From Synergistaceae bacterium (GTDB lineage Bacteria > Synergistota > Synergistia > Synergistales > Aminobacteriaceae): a stretch of DNA of 35,263 bases. The notes below the pieces were generated by a model. It was not told where the DNA came from and made no database searches. It saw only the letters and a list, made by a program, of their open reading frames with translations. Shown here one piece after another: positions 22,640 through 29,913 of this stretch (its first letter is position 1; each line of letters begins with the position of its first letter). The DNA lies in assembly GCA_031267575.1 (NCBI GenBank), contig JAIRYN010000016.1:1-35263 (forward strand). The letters run 5' to 3'. The position numbers were made by a program, and so were the translations under genes.

Positions 22640-24925
22640 ATGGAAAAGGAATTTTCCGTTCAGATCGGCGAGAAACCGCTTGTGTTTCGTACCGGAAAAT
22701 TGGCGAAACAAGCAAACGGGGCCGTCTTCGCGTCGCAGGGGGAGACAACGATCTTGATTACGGCCTGTGTAACGGACACGGCGCGGACAGGTATAGATTT
22801 TTTCCCGTTATTGGTGGATTTTGAGGAACGTTACTATTCCGCTGGTAAAATTCCAGGAGGCTTTATCAAGCGAGAAGGACGCCCCACGGAGTCCGCTATA
22901 TTGAGTTCGCGGGTGATTGACCGGTCGATACGCTCGCTTTTCGACGACAGAATGCGCAACGACGTGCACGTTGTCGCCACGGTCATGGCCGTGGACCAGA
23001 TCTACCCCCCCAACGTTCTAGCGATCAACGGAGCTTCGGCGGCTCTGGCCATCTCCGGCATCCCTTGGGGCGGTCCAGTGGGTGCAGTCCGAATCGGATT
23101 AATGGATGGTAAACTAATCGTGAATCCCACTGAGGAACAGATGAGCTCGTCTTCTCTGGACCTTCTGGTGGCCGCTCACGATGATGGCATCACTATGGTG
23201 GAGTCTGGGGCTGCCGAGGTATCGGAAGAACTTCTGGTTGATGCCATCGACCTGGCTCAGAACGAAATCAAAAAACTCATCGCTTTGTTCCGTCAAATGA
23301 GAGACGAGGTTGGTAAACCGACCATAGAGGTCACCCTGCCGGAATCCCATCCAGAGGTAGACTCCTGGATCATAGAAAACCTGGATTCAACCATCGACGC
23401 CGCCGTTCGCATTCACGAAAAGAAACCCCGATCCGAAAAAATAAGCGCGGCAAAAAAAAGCGCCAAGGTACATTTCGCGGAGTCCCATCCTGGGTTGGAA
23501 GATTACATTTCGTCCTGTGTGGACGAGCGCGTCAAGAAGATCATGCGGTCCATCATCGTAAACGAAGGCGCGCGTGTGGACGGAAGAGCTATGGATCAGT
23601 TGCGTGAAATCGGTTGCGAACTGGGAATCCTTCCCCGCGTCCACGGCTCGGCGCTGTTTACGCGAGGAGAAACCCAAGCCCTGGCCGTGACGACCTTGGG
23701 CATGGTGGGCGAAGACGACCAGGTCCTGGATGGCATCAAGCTGGACGAGCCCGCCAAACGCTTCATTCTGCATTACAATTTTCCTCCTTACTCGGTGGGC
23801 GAGGTACGCGCTATGCGCGGCCCGGGTAGACGCGAAATCGGTCACGGAGCCCTGGCCGAGCGCGCGTTGCGCTACGTGATTCCCTCTGGAGATGAATTTC
23901 CTTACGTTATCCGGGTCGTCTCCGACATTCTGGAGTCGAATGGTTCCAGTTCCCAGGCCAGCATCTGCGGCGGCAGTCTGTCCATGATGCACGCCGGCGT
24001 GCCGCTGCGTAAACACGTGGCGGGGATCGCTATGGGCCTCATTAAGGAAGGGGACAAAATCCAGGTCCTGACCGACATTCAGGGACTGGAGGATCACTAT
24101 GGCGATATGGACTTCAAGGTGGCTGGGACGCGAGACGGAGTGACCGCCCTCCAAATGGACAACAAAGCGGGAGGCATCACGCGGGAGATTTTGCACAACG
24201 CTCTGAATCAGGCCAAAACTGCGCGCCTTCAGATCCTGGAGAAAATGGAATCTCGGATCTCGGTCCCAGACAGCTTGTCGCCCAACGCGCCGCGCATCTA
24301 CAAGACGACGATCGACCCCGAAAAAATTCGGGATGTTATCGGTCCCGGCGGGAAGACGATCCGTAGCATCACCCAGAGGGCGGGAGTTAAGATCAACGTG
24401 GAAGACTCCGGGGACGTGAGCATCGCGGGTTCTACGCAAGAACGGGTGGACGAGGCCCTCTCCATCATTCGCGGGCTCACTAAAAACCTGGCGGCTGGAG
24501 AGATTTACCACGGCACTGTCACTCGCCTCATGGCTTTCGGCGTTTTCGTGGAGTGTTTACCCGGAAAAGAGGGTTTGTTGCACTTGAGCGAGGTCAGCAC
24601 TCACCGTGTCCCCAAGGTGGAGGACGTCTTCAAACCCGGTGACAAGGTCTTGGTTATGGTCAAGGAGATCGACGATATGGGCAGGGTGAACTTGACGCGC
24701 CGCCGCATCGTGTTGGACGAGGCCAAAGTCACCCAGGCCGGATTCGGACACTGTTTGCCCGATGAGCGAGAGCGCGAGAACCTGATCGAAAGTGTCGCCG
24801 AAAACGCGCCTCCTGCCGCTCCTAGAGGCGACAGAGACAATAGAGATCGAGACCGCCACGATAGAGGAGATAGGGGAGGACGCGAGTATCGACCCTACAG
24901 TGGAAGACCTTCCAGGAAAGATTGA
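22640..24925 (+). CDS. pnp: Polyribonucleotide nucleotidyltransferase (PNPase)
   Basis: This encodes 761 aa. I chose ATG 22640 because AGGAGG (22624-22629) is 10 bases upstream; the ATG at 22631 is too close. PNPase degrades RNA 3' to 5' by phosphorolysis as a trimer. Two RNase PH domains are present (first: [21 protein letters not shown]; second: [14 protein letters not shown] and [13 protein letters not shown] with the catalytic region). A KH domain ([13 protein letters not shown]) and an S1 domain ([19 protein letters not shown]) follow. The C-terminal tail of about 35 residues is Arg/Asp-rich, probably disordered and RNA-binding. dut begins 4 bases after the stop. Confidence 0.97.
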   Translation: MEKEFSVQIGEKPLVFRTGKLAKQANGAVFASQGETTILITACVTDTARTGIDFFPLLVDFEERYYSAGKIPGGFIKREGRPTESAILSSRVIDRSIRSLFDDRMRNDVHVVATVMAVDQIYPPNVLAINGASAALAISGIPWGGPVGAVRIGLMDGKLIVNPTEEQMSSSSLDLLVAAHDDGITMVESGAAEVSEELLVDAIDLAQNEIKKLIALFRQMRDEVGKPTIEVTLPESHPEVDSWIIENLDSTIDAAVRIHEKKPRSEKISAAKKSAKVHFAESHPGLEDYISSCVDERVKKIMRSIIVNEGARVDGRAMDQLREIGCELGILPRVHGSALFTRGETQALAVTTLGMVGEDDQVLDGIKLDEPAKRFILHYNFPPYSVGEVRAMRGPGRREIGHGALAERALRYVIPSGDEFPYVIRVVSDILESNGSSSQASICGGSLSMMHAGVPLRKHVAGIAMGLIKEGDKIQVLTDIQGLEDHYGDMDFKVAGTRDGVTALQMDNKAGGITREILHNALNQAKTARLQILEKMESRISVPDSLSPNAPRIYKTTIDPEKIRDVIGPGGKTIRSITQRAGVKINVEDSGDVSIAGSTQERVDEALSIIRGLTKNLAAGEIYHGTVTRLMAFGVFVECLPGKEGLLHLSEVSTHRVPKVEDVFKPGDKVLVMVKEIDDMGRVNLTRRRIVLDEAKVTQAGFGHCLPDERERENLIESVAENAPPAAPRGDRDNRDRDRHDRGDRGGREYRPYSGRPSRKD

Positions 24926-24929
24926 GTTT

Positions 24930-25382
24930 ATGTCTCAAGCCTTGATTTCCATTTTTCGGACCGAGAGGGCTAAGAAATTTCCCCTACCGGCCTACGCGAC
25001 TCCTGCCTCGGCTGGAGTTGACCTTCGGGCGGTAGAAGGGTGCGCGATTCAGCCGGGAGAAAGAAGGCTCATCCCCACGGGCATCAGTATCGCGCTTCCC
25101 GTGGGTTACGAGGCTCAGGTACGACCCCGCAGTAGCCTAGCTCTGAAGCAAGGAATCATCCTGCCCAACAGCCCCGGGACCATTGACGCCGACTACCGAG
25201 GGGAGATCAAAGTGATTCTATTGAATCTGGGAGATTCCCCTTTTACGATAGAACCGGGTGATCGCATCGCCCAGATGGTGGTGGCGCCGGTGAGCCAGGT
25301 GAATTGGGCGGAAGTCGATACATTGAACGATTTGCGCGAAACAGAACGAAGCGAAGGCGGTTTCGGCAGTACGGGAAGATAA
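24930..25382 (+). CDS. dut: dUTP diphosphatase
   Basis: This encodes 150 aa starting at ATG 24930, with AGGAAA upstream inside the pnp end; a longer open frame reaching into pnp is only overlap. It hydrolyses dUTP to dUMP and PPi, keeping uracil out of DNA and feeding dTMP synthesis. All five trimeric dUTPase motifs are present: [37 protein letters not shown] and GFGSTG. It is in one transcription unit with pnp. Confidence 0.97.
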   Translation: MSQALISIFRTERAKKFPLPAYATPASAGVDLRAVEGCAIQPGERRLIPTGISIALPVGYEAQVRPRSSLALKQGIILPNSPGTIDADYRGEIKVILLNLGDSPFTIEPGDRIAQMVVAPVSQVNWAEVDTLNDLRETERSEGGFGSTGR

Positions 25383-25409
25383 AGGTGACCAACATCGGCC
25401 CCCGTACTG

Positions 25410-25435
25410 TAGAGACGCACAGTTGTGCGTCTCTA
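25410..25435. repeat. Perfect palindrome of the GTAGAGAC family
   Basis: TAGAGACGCACA and TGTGCGTCTCTA flank GT, 28 bases after the dut stop. A further half copy, TGTCTCTACTA, follows at 25441-25451. It may also end the pnp-dut transcript, though there is no T-run. Confidence 0.75.
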
Positions 25436-25513
25436 TTATGTGTCTCTACTAGATGAGAGTAGGGGGGTAATACATAGTATCTAAATACATAGTATCTCAT
25501 AGTATCTCATTGA
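25436..25513. repeat. Half palindrome and CATAGTATCT repeats
   Basis: After the half copy TGTCTCTAC come three CATAGTATCT units (near 25475, 25490 and 25500), partly as a 16-base tandem. No gene is visible here. Confidence 0.6.
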
Positions 25514-25640
25514 AGGCAGAATTTACGATTGATTCTGGAGTCTGGTAAATGGCTCATATATGTTCCAATAGCTACTGATGTTATAGCCGAAAATCAAGAC
25601 CACGTAGTGGCTATTGCCCCGGACATCCGAACGTTTGTAT
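25514..25640 (+). pseudogene. Remnant of an IS200/IS605-type TnpB protein
   Basis: About 42 codons read in one frame without a start codon. SGKWLIYVPIATDVIAENQD followed by HVVAIAPDIRTFV resembles the TnpB stretch where a G-K-W strand precedes the first RuvC motif (usually G-I-D-P-G-x-R-T-F). Here the catalytic Asp region reads A-P-D, so the motif is already damaged. Everything before and after is missing. The right end coincides with the GTAGAGAC palindrome at 25641. TnpB is an RNA-guided nuclease of transposons; this piece cannot be active. Confidence 0.6.
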
Positions 25641-25661
25641 GTAGAGACAGTGTGTCTCTAC
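25641..25661. repeat. GTAGAGAC-family palindrome at the end of the tnpB remnant
   Basis: GTAGAGACA (25641-25649) pairs with TGTCTCTAC (25653-25661) around GTG. It begins exactly where similarity of the tnpB remnant stops. Confidence 0.75.
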
Positions 25662-25734
25662 TGTAAAGAAGACTATGCGAAACGTATTTACTAGTTATAA
25701 GTAGGTATTAGTACGCTGAAGGGATCGAGTTGAA

Positions 25735-26103
25735 GTGTTACTCCGAAAAGAATTTACCTTCGACGCAGCGCATAACCTGGTTCATTATCACGGCAAATGC
25801 GAGGCTCTTCATGGACACACCTATCGCTTGGCTGTGGTGTTGGAGGGCGTTCCAGACGAGGAGGGGATGATTCTCGATTTCCGAGAGTTGTCCCAGATCG
25901 TGAAAAACCGCGTTGTATCGCGCTTGGATCACAGTTATATCAATGATATTCTCGAACAACCTACAGCGGAAAACATCGCGTTTTGGGTGTGGGACCGGAT
26001 TATAGAAGAGGTTTCGCGCCCTAACTGCAAACTTTTCTGCCTGGAAGTCTGGGAGACGCCCACCAGTTGCGTGACCTTGAGGGCCGAAGATAAAAAGAGC
26101 TAA
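25735..26103 (+). CDS. queD: 6-carboxy-5,6,7,8-tetrahydropterin synthase
   Basis: This encodes 122 aa from GTG 25735, with a weak AAGGG upstream. QueD converts dihydroneopterin triphosphate to 6-carboxytetrahydropterin, the second step towards preQ0 and queuosine. Zinc ligands H13, H26 and H28 and catalytic C22 are in the typical AAH and KCEALHGH motifs; LDHSYIND and EVWETPTS are further conserved stretches. folE2, making the substrate, follows 9 bases downstream. queC and queE are not in the window. Confidence 0.94.
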   Translation: MLLRKEFTFDAAHNLVHYHGKCEALHGHTYRLAVVLEGVPDEEGMILDFRELSQIVKNRVVSRLDHSYINDILEQPTAENIAFWVWDRIIEEVSRPNCKLFCLEVWETPTSCVTLRAEDKKS

Positions 26104-26112
26104 AGACGGGCG

Positions 26113-26901
26113 ATGAGAGACGTACAGAAGGATAAGGATTCCAGAAATATCGCTATCGACCGGGTGGGGGTCTGCGGCGTCAGCTACCCGATCCTGGTGA
26201 TGGACCGAGACAGCGGCGCTCAAAATACGGTGGCCTCCATTGCCATGTCGGTGTCGTTGCCCCACGAGTACCGCGGAACTCACATGAGCCGCTTCATCGA
26301 AACCCTTGAGGAGTACAAGGGCAAGGTGGGGCCGGCGACCCTGGAGGCCGTAACGAAACGTCTGTGCGAAAAACTAGACGCGACGGAGGCTGAGATCGAG
26401 TTTCAATTTCCCTATTTTGTGCAAAAAAACGCGCCTGTGTCGGGCATTCCCAGTTATATGCGCTATGAGGCTAGCCTTGAGGGGATATACAAACAAGGCG
26501 TTTTCGACATGGTTTCAGGAGTGGGAGTTTCCATCCAGACTCTTTGTCCCTGTTCAAAAGAGATTTCCTCCTGCGGTGCTCACAATCAACGCACGATGGT
26601 ACGCCTTCAGGTGAGAATGAACGAGTTGGTATGGTTCGAGGAGATGATCCAGATGGTGGAAAATTCTTCATCCACGCCCCTCTTCACTCTATTGAAACGC
26701 GAGGACGAAAAACACGTGACGGAGCAGGCTTACGCCAATCCTCATTTCGTGGAGGACGTGCTGCGAGATCTAGCCGTGAAGTTGAACGATAATGATCGGA
26801 TCGACTGGTATCGCGTCTCGGTCAGGAGCGCCGAGAGCATCCACAATCACGACGCGTTTGCGGAGGTCTGCCGGGACAAAAGAAGTCTAAAAGAAACCTA
26901 A
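26113..26901 (+). CDS. folE2: GTP cyclohydrolase FolE2 (type IB)
   Basis: This encodes 262 aa. It opens GTP to 7,8-dihydroneopterin triphosphate, precursor of folate and, through QueD, of 7-deazaguanine. The family hallmarks are visible: RGTHMSRF near 54-61, catalytic Cys in QTLCPCSKEIS (C145/C147 region), H157, and ESIHNHDAF close to the C-terminus. The type IB enzyme is not tied to Zn and often serves where zinc is scarce. Adjacent to queD, it probably supplies queuosine synthesis. The ribosome site is weak. Confidence 0.95.
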   Translation: MRDVQKDKDSRNIAIDRVGVCGVSYPILVMDRDSGAQNTVASIAMSVSLPHEYRGTHMSRFIETLEEYKGKVGPATLEAVTKRLCEKLDATEAEIEFQFPYFVQKNAPVSGIPSYMRYEASLEGIYKQGVFDMVSGVGVSIQTLCPCSKEISSCGAHNQRTMVRLQVRMNELVWFEEMIQMVENSSSTPLFTLLKREDEKHVTEQAYANPHFVEDVLRDLAVKLNDNDRIDWYRVSVRSAESIHNHDAFAEVCRDKRSLKET

Positions 26902-26922
26902 AATCATAAAAACCGAAACGCT

Positions 26923-27879
26923 ATGCGCCCAAACAAAAGAAAACGCCCTAGACAAAACAAAAGACGCGTTCATAATGAATGGGTTTTTTTGAAAAAAATA
27001 GTTTACTATTTGACTATCTTGACCTTGGGGTTGGGAGTGGTCAAGGTGTATATCCTCTGGCTGGACAACTATAACGCGTTGCATCCCGACGTAGTACAGG
27101 CAATGGCGATGGGTTATGTGGAAGAGCTTCCTCTAGAGGGCATTTTGATCTGGGACGAAGATATCATCATTACGCCTCGGGATGGAGTGTTGACCTATCC
27201 TTCGCCCTTGCCGAGGCGAGTGGCGAAGGGCGAGGCTGTGGCCGCGGTGGATGGCGTCGCGATTAAGGCAAGTGTCACGGGATATTTTTTCCCCGCCCTA
27301 GATGGACTGGAGGGCAGGTGGGTTTATTCGCAGTTGTGGCCCGCTTCCTCTCGACTGACTTCGCGGGAGGTTAGACTTTTGGAAAACGGTTCTCACCTGA
27401 ACAAAGGAGATCCCGTGGGTAAACTGGTGCCCCAACCTCAGGATTTGCGCTGTATCGCCTATCTTGACAAAACTCTTTCGCTGGAGCGGGATATGAGACG
27501 GGGGTTCATCGACATCAAGACGGAACCTTATGGCAAAAGCTTTCAGGCAGTGATTCGTGCGTCCGACAATGTGGGGCAGAAGGCGAAGGTCTATATTACT
27601 TTACCTTTTTTCCCGCCGGAGGCATTGAGAAGCCGGTCTTTTTTTTGCAGCGTTCTGACGGGAGACCGACACGGCGTGTCGCTTCCCGAATCGGCGGTGA
27701 TCGTGCGAGAGGGGAAGTTGGGAGTTTTTATGGTCCAGGGTAGCGTGACGGAGTTTACCGAGGTGGAAGGGTTTCCTGCGGGAGAGGGTAATTTTTTCAT
27801 TACAAAGGGCGTCGTGCCGGGCAACGTAGTGCTTCTGTATGCTAACAACGCTAAAGAAGGAGTCATTAGACTTTGGTAG
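26923..27879 (+). CDS. Membrane-anchored HlyD-like protein
   Basis: This encodes 318 aa. A very basic N-terminus (RPNKRKRPRQNKRR) precedes one membrane helix (about 24-46). The outer part has beta-rich, lipoyl/HlyD-like strands (DGVLTYPSPLPRRVAKGEAVAAVDG, a biotinyl-type hairpin) and a final domain resembling membrane-fusion proteins. No ABC or RND partner lies beside it. Similar single-gene proteins precede yggS/sepF in Firmicutes-like clusters, which makes a division or envelope role conceivable. No clear ribosome site precedes ATG 26923. Its stop overlaps the start of yggS. Confidence 0.7.
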   Translation: MRPNKRKRPRQNKRRVHNEWVFLKKIVYYLTILTLGLGVVKVYILWLDNYNALHPDVVQAMAMGYVEELPLEGILIWDEDIIITPRDGVLTYPSPLPRRVAKGEAVAAVDGVAIKASVTGYFFPALDGLEGRWVYSQLWPASSRLTSREVRLLENGSHLNKGDPVGKLVPQPQDLRCIAYLDKTLSLERDMRRGFIDIKTEPYGKSFQAVIRASDNVGQKAKVYITLPFFPPEALRSRSFFCSVLTGDRHGVSLPESAVIVREGKLGVFMVQGSVTEFTEVEGFPAGEGNFFITKGVVPGNVVLLYANNAKEGVIRLW

Positions 27880-28577
27880 AAATAATAGACACGATAAAAG
27901 AGCGTGTCCTGTCCGTGAGGGAGAGGATGGAACGGAGCGCCGCCCGTGTCGGGCGCCGCGCTTCTGAAATTCAGTTGATGGCGGTCACGAAAACTCGCAC
28001 AAAGGAGGAGATGTTGGAAGCCGCCTCTTTAGTGGATGTGCTGGGCGAAAATCGAGTGCAAGAAGCCTCCTCCAAAAAACGAGATTGGCCCGGCTCCATG
28101 AATGTCGCGTGGCATCTGATCGGTCACCTGCAGAGCAACAAAGTCCGCAAAGCCCTGAGTGTGTTCGACGGGGTGGACTCGGTGGATTCCGTGGGGTTGG
28201 CTTTGGCCGTGGAACGGATCGCGGCGGAAACGGACCGCGTCGTTCCCGTGCTCTTGGAGGTCAATACATCAGGAGAGGCCGCCAAGACGGGGGTTGCCCC
28301 GGAGCATTTTCCTGAACTGCTGGACCGCGCGTTGGACTGCCCTCACCTGAGGTTGGACGGTCTCATGACTATAGGTCCTCTGACGGAAGCTGAAGCGGAG
28401 GCGCGAAGGGCTTTCGCCCGATTACGTGAAATGGTTTTGGAGGCTCGGCATAAATCAGGGTTGTTGTTGTCCGTTCTTTCTATGGGTATGAGTGATGATT
28501 TCGAATGGGCGATCCTGGAGGGCAGCACCGTTGTGCGGATAGGAACAGCGTTATTCGGAGCCAGGCATGGCCTATAA
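27873..28577 (+). CDS. yggS: Pyridoxal phosphate homeostasis protein (YggS/PLPBP)
   Basis: This encodes 234 aa. It starts at TTG 27873 with AAGGAG about 10 bases upstream, overlapping the previous gene's stop by 7 bases. The alanine-racemase-like barrel binds PLP through K40 (LMAVTKTRT). GENRVQE, WHLIGHLQSNKV, EVNTSGEAAKTG and LSMGMSDDF with VRIGTALFG are all family hallmarks. It buffers free PLP and has no known catalytic activity. In many Gram-positive bacteria it stands just before sepF and divIVA, as here. Confidence 0.95.
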   Translation: MVEIIDTIKERVLSVRERMERSAARVGRRASEIQLMAVTKTRTKEEMLEAASLVDVLGENRVQEASSKKRDWPGSMNVAWHLIGHLQSNKVRKALSVFDGVDSVDSVGLALAVERIAAETDRVVPVLLEVNTSGEAAKTGVAPEHFPELLDRALDCPHLRLDGLMTIGPLTEAEAEARRAFARLREMVLEARHKSGLLLSVLSMGMSDDFEWAILEGSTVVRIGTALFGARHGL

Positions 28578-28581
28578 CGAA

Positions 28582-28620
28582 GCTCGAGGACAACGATAAA
28601 ATTTCGTTACTAGAGTTTTT
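28582..28620 (+). terminator. Imperfect terminator after yggS
   Basis: CTCGAG with CTAGAG and AACGA with TCGTT form an interrupted stem, followed by six T. It separates yggS from the sepF promoter. Confidence 0.5.
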
Positions 28621-28634
28621 TCATCTTGTATAAT
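28607..28634 (+). promoter_or_regulatory. Promoter of sepF-divIVA-recG
   Basis: TATAAT (28629-28634) is a perfect -10. TTACTA (28607-28612) at 16 bases is a moderate -35. It partly overlaps the terminator of yggS. Confidence 0.6.
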
Positions 28635-28680
28635 AGAATAATATAGGCTTCTCTGGCTTCGGAGAGGGGGGCATAAGCGA

Positions 28681-29103
28681 GTGTGGAGAAACGTGATGCA
28701 ACTTTTCGGCTTCTATGGAGAAGAAGACGAAGAAGACGAATATCCAGAGTATGACGAGGAGCCTCAGCTTAGAGGTAAGAGTAGGCAGACTAAAAAAAAC
28801 AGAACCGGCAGGAAAGAGGTGCCCCGAGCGAAGCCTACCTCCCCTGCATTGGTTTTTTTTAAAGGAGTACCATCAGAGGATATCAAACTTCGGCTGCGAG
28901 ATGTGTTATTGGGTGGGACAATGGTGCTTCTGGATCTTCAAGACCTGGATAAAGAACATTTGCAAGGAGAAGGGAATAGTTTTCTTCATTTTATGGGAGG
29001 CGTGGCCTTCGCGCACAGAGGACAGATGGAGCAGATAGGGCCGTTTCTTTTTGTCATTACCCCACGTGAAGGAATGTTGGAATGTTGGCCGGGGGAGGAA
29101 TAA
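28681..29103 (+). CDS. sepF: Cell division protein SepF
   Basis: This encodes 140 aa from GTG 28681 with GAGGGG in front; ATG 28696 (GGAG 7 bases ahead) is an alternative, but the longer form gives the amphipathic N-terminal helix (MWRNVMQLFGFYG) that anchors SepF to the membrane. An acidic linker follows, then the SepF core (ALVFFKGVPSEDIKLRLRDVLLGGTMVLLDLQDLD...HFMGGVAFA...FLFVITP). SepF polymerises, binds FtsZ and tethers it to the membrane. It is directly upstream of divIVA. Confidence 0.9.
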   Translation: MWRNVMQLFGFYGEEDEEDEYPEYDEEPQLRGKSRQTKKNRTGRKEVPRAKPTSPALVFFKGVPSEDIKLRLRDVLLGGTMVLLDLQDLDKEHLQGEGNSFLHFMGGVAFAHRGQMEQIGPFLFVITPREGMLECWPGEE

Positions 29104-29106
29104 CCG

Positions 29107-29913
29107 ATGTCGGATCTTTTAACCGCCAAGGATGTTGAGCTGAAAATATTCAAAAGGGCGTCGTTTGGGGGGTACGCTATCCCTGACGTGGAGGAATTCC
29201 TAAACCAGGTCGCCGAGGATCTGGAAGCCTATGTCTTACGGCAGAACGAGATGCAACGACGCGTCTTCGAGCTGGAAGAGTCTTTAAAGCGCCACGAAGC
29301 CATGAAGGACACAATCAAAGACGCCCTCATCCTGGCTCAAAACGCCGCCAAGGAAAAAGAAGACGAGGCCAAGCACCAGGCTGAACTGATCCTAGCCAAG
29401 GCCCAGGCGAAGATCGGCGAGTTCGATTTGCAAGGCCGCCGCCGCCTGGAAGAAGCGGAAAATTCCGCCGACAACACCATTGCCGAGGCCAGAGCCACCG
29501 CGGCTCAGATTATCAGAAAGGCGGAAGAAAAAGAGGACGAGGCCCGGAGAAAACTCGAAAACACGGATGTGGATGTTGCCAAACGCATCGCCGAGGCCAA
29601 CGATCGGGCCAGCGACATCACGGCCGCGGCTCGCCTTGAGGCGCGGCGGGTGACTAGCAAGGTCAAACATGAAATCGAGGAAAGCAAGCGCGAATTGAAC
29701 CTCCTCCAAGTGGAGAAACGGCATTTTTTGAGAGATACCTCGGAATTGGTGTCCGTATTTGCTCACATGCTCGAAGACGCGGGGCGAAAGTTGGAGAAAA
29801 GCAGTCAGTCCTTGGATGAAGGGGAGCATTCACCCAAACAGGAAGCGGGTAGAATGACTTTGTCTTTTTCGCCTGTAGTCGACGAGGCTGACGACGAGGT
29901 AGCCATCTCCTGA
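29107..29913 (+). CDS. divIVA: DivIVA-domain protein
   Basis: This encodes 268 aa from ATG 29107, with GGGGAGG in front. Residues 1-40 hold the DivIVA lipid-binding motif (IFKRASFGGYAIPDVEEFLNQV). A long coiled coil with heptad-like A/E/K repeats (about 45-230) follows. The tail is acidic and disordered. DivIVA gathers at curved membrane such as poles and septa and recruits partners. It is somewhat longer than B. subtilis DivIVA (164 aa). The stop codon overlaps the probable beginning of recG. Confidence 0.93.
   Translation: MSDLLTAKDVELKIFKRASFGGYAIPDVEEFLNQVAEDLEAYVLRQNEMQRRVFELEESLKRHEAMKDTIKDALILAQNAAKEKEDEAKHQAELILAKAQAKIGEFDLQGRRRLEEAENSADNTIAEARATAAQIIRKAEEKEDEARRKLENTDVDVAKRIAEANDRASDITAAARLEARRVTSKVKHEIEESKRELNLLQVEKRHFLRDTSELVSVFAHMLEDAGRKLEKSSQSLDEGEHSPKQEAGRMTLSFSPVVDEADDEVAIS

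Noticed and set aside
23387-24511. Long minus-strand frame of 374 codons
   Set aside because: It lies wholly opposite pnp, whose domains are complete; it is a codon-bias shadow.
25670-25734. preQ1 riboswitch before queD
   Set aside because: The leader is short and shows neither the preQ1 stem-loop nor its A-rich tail.
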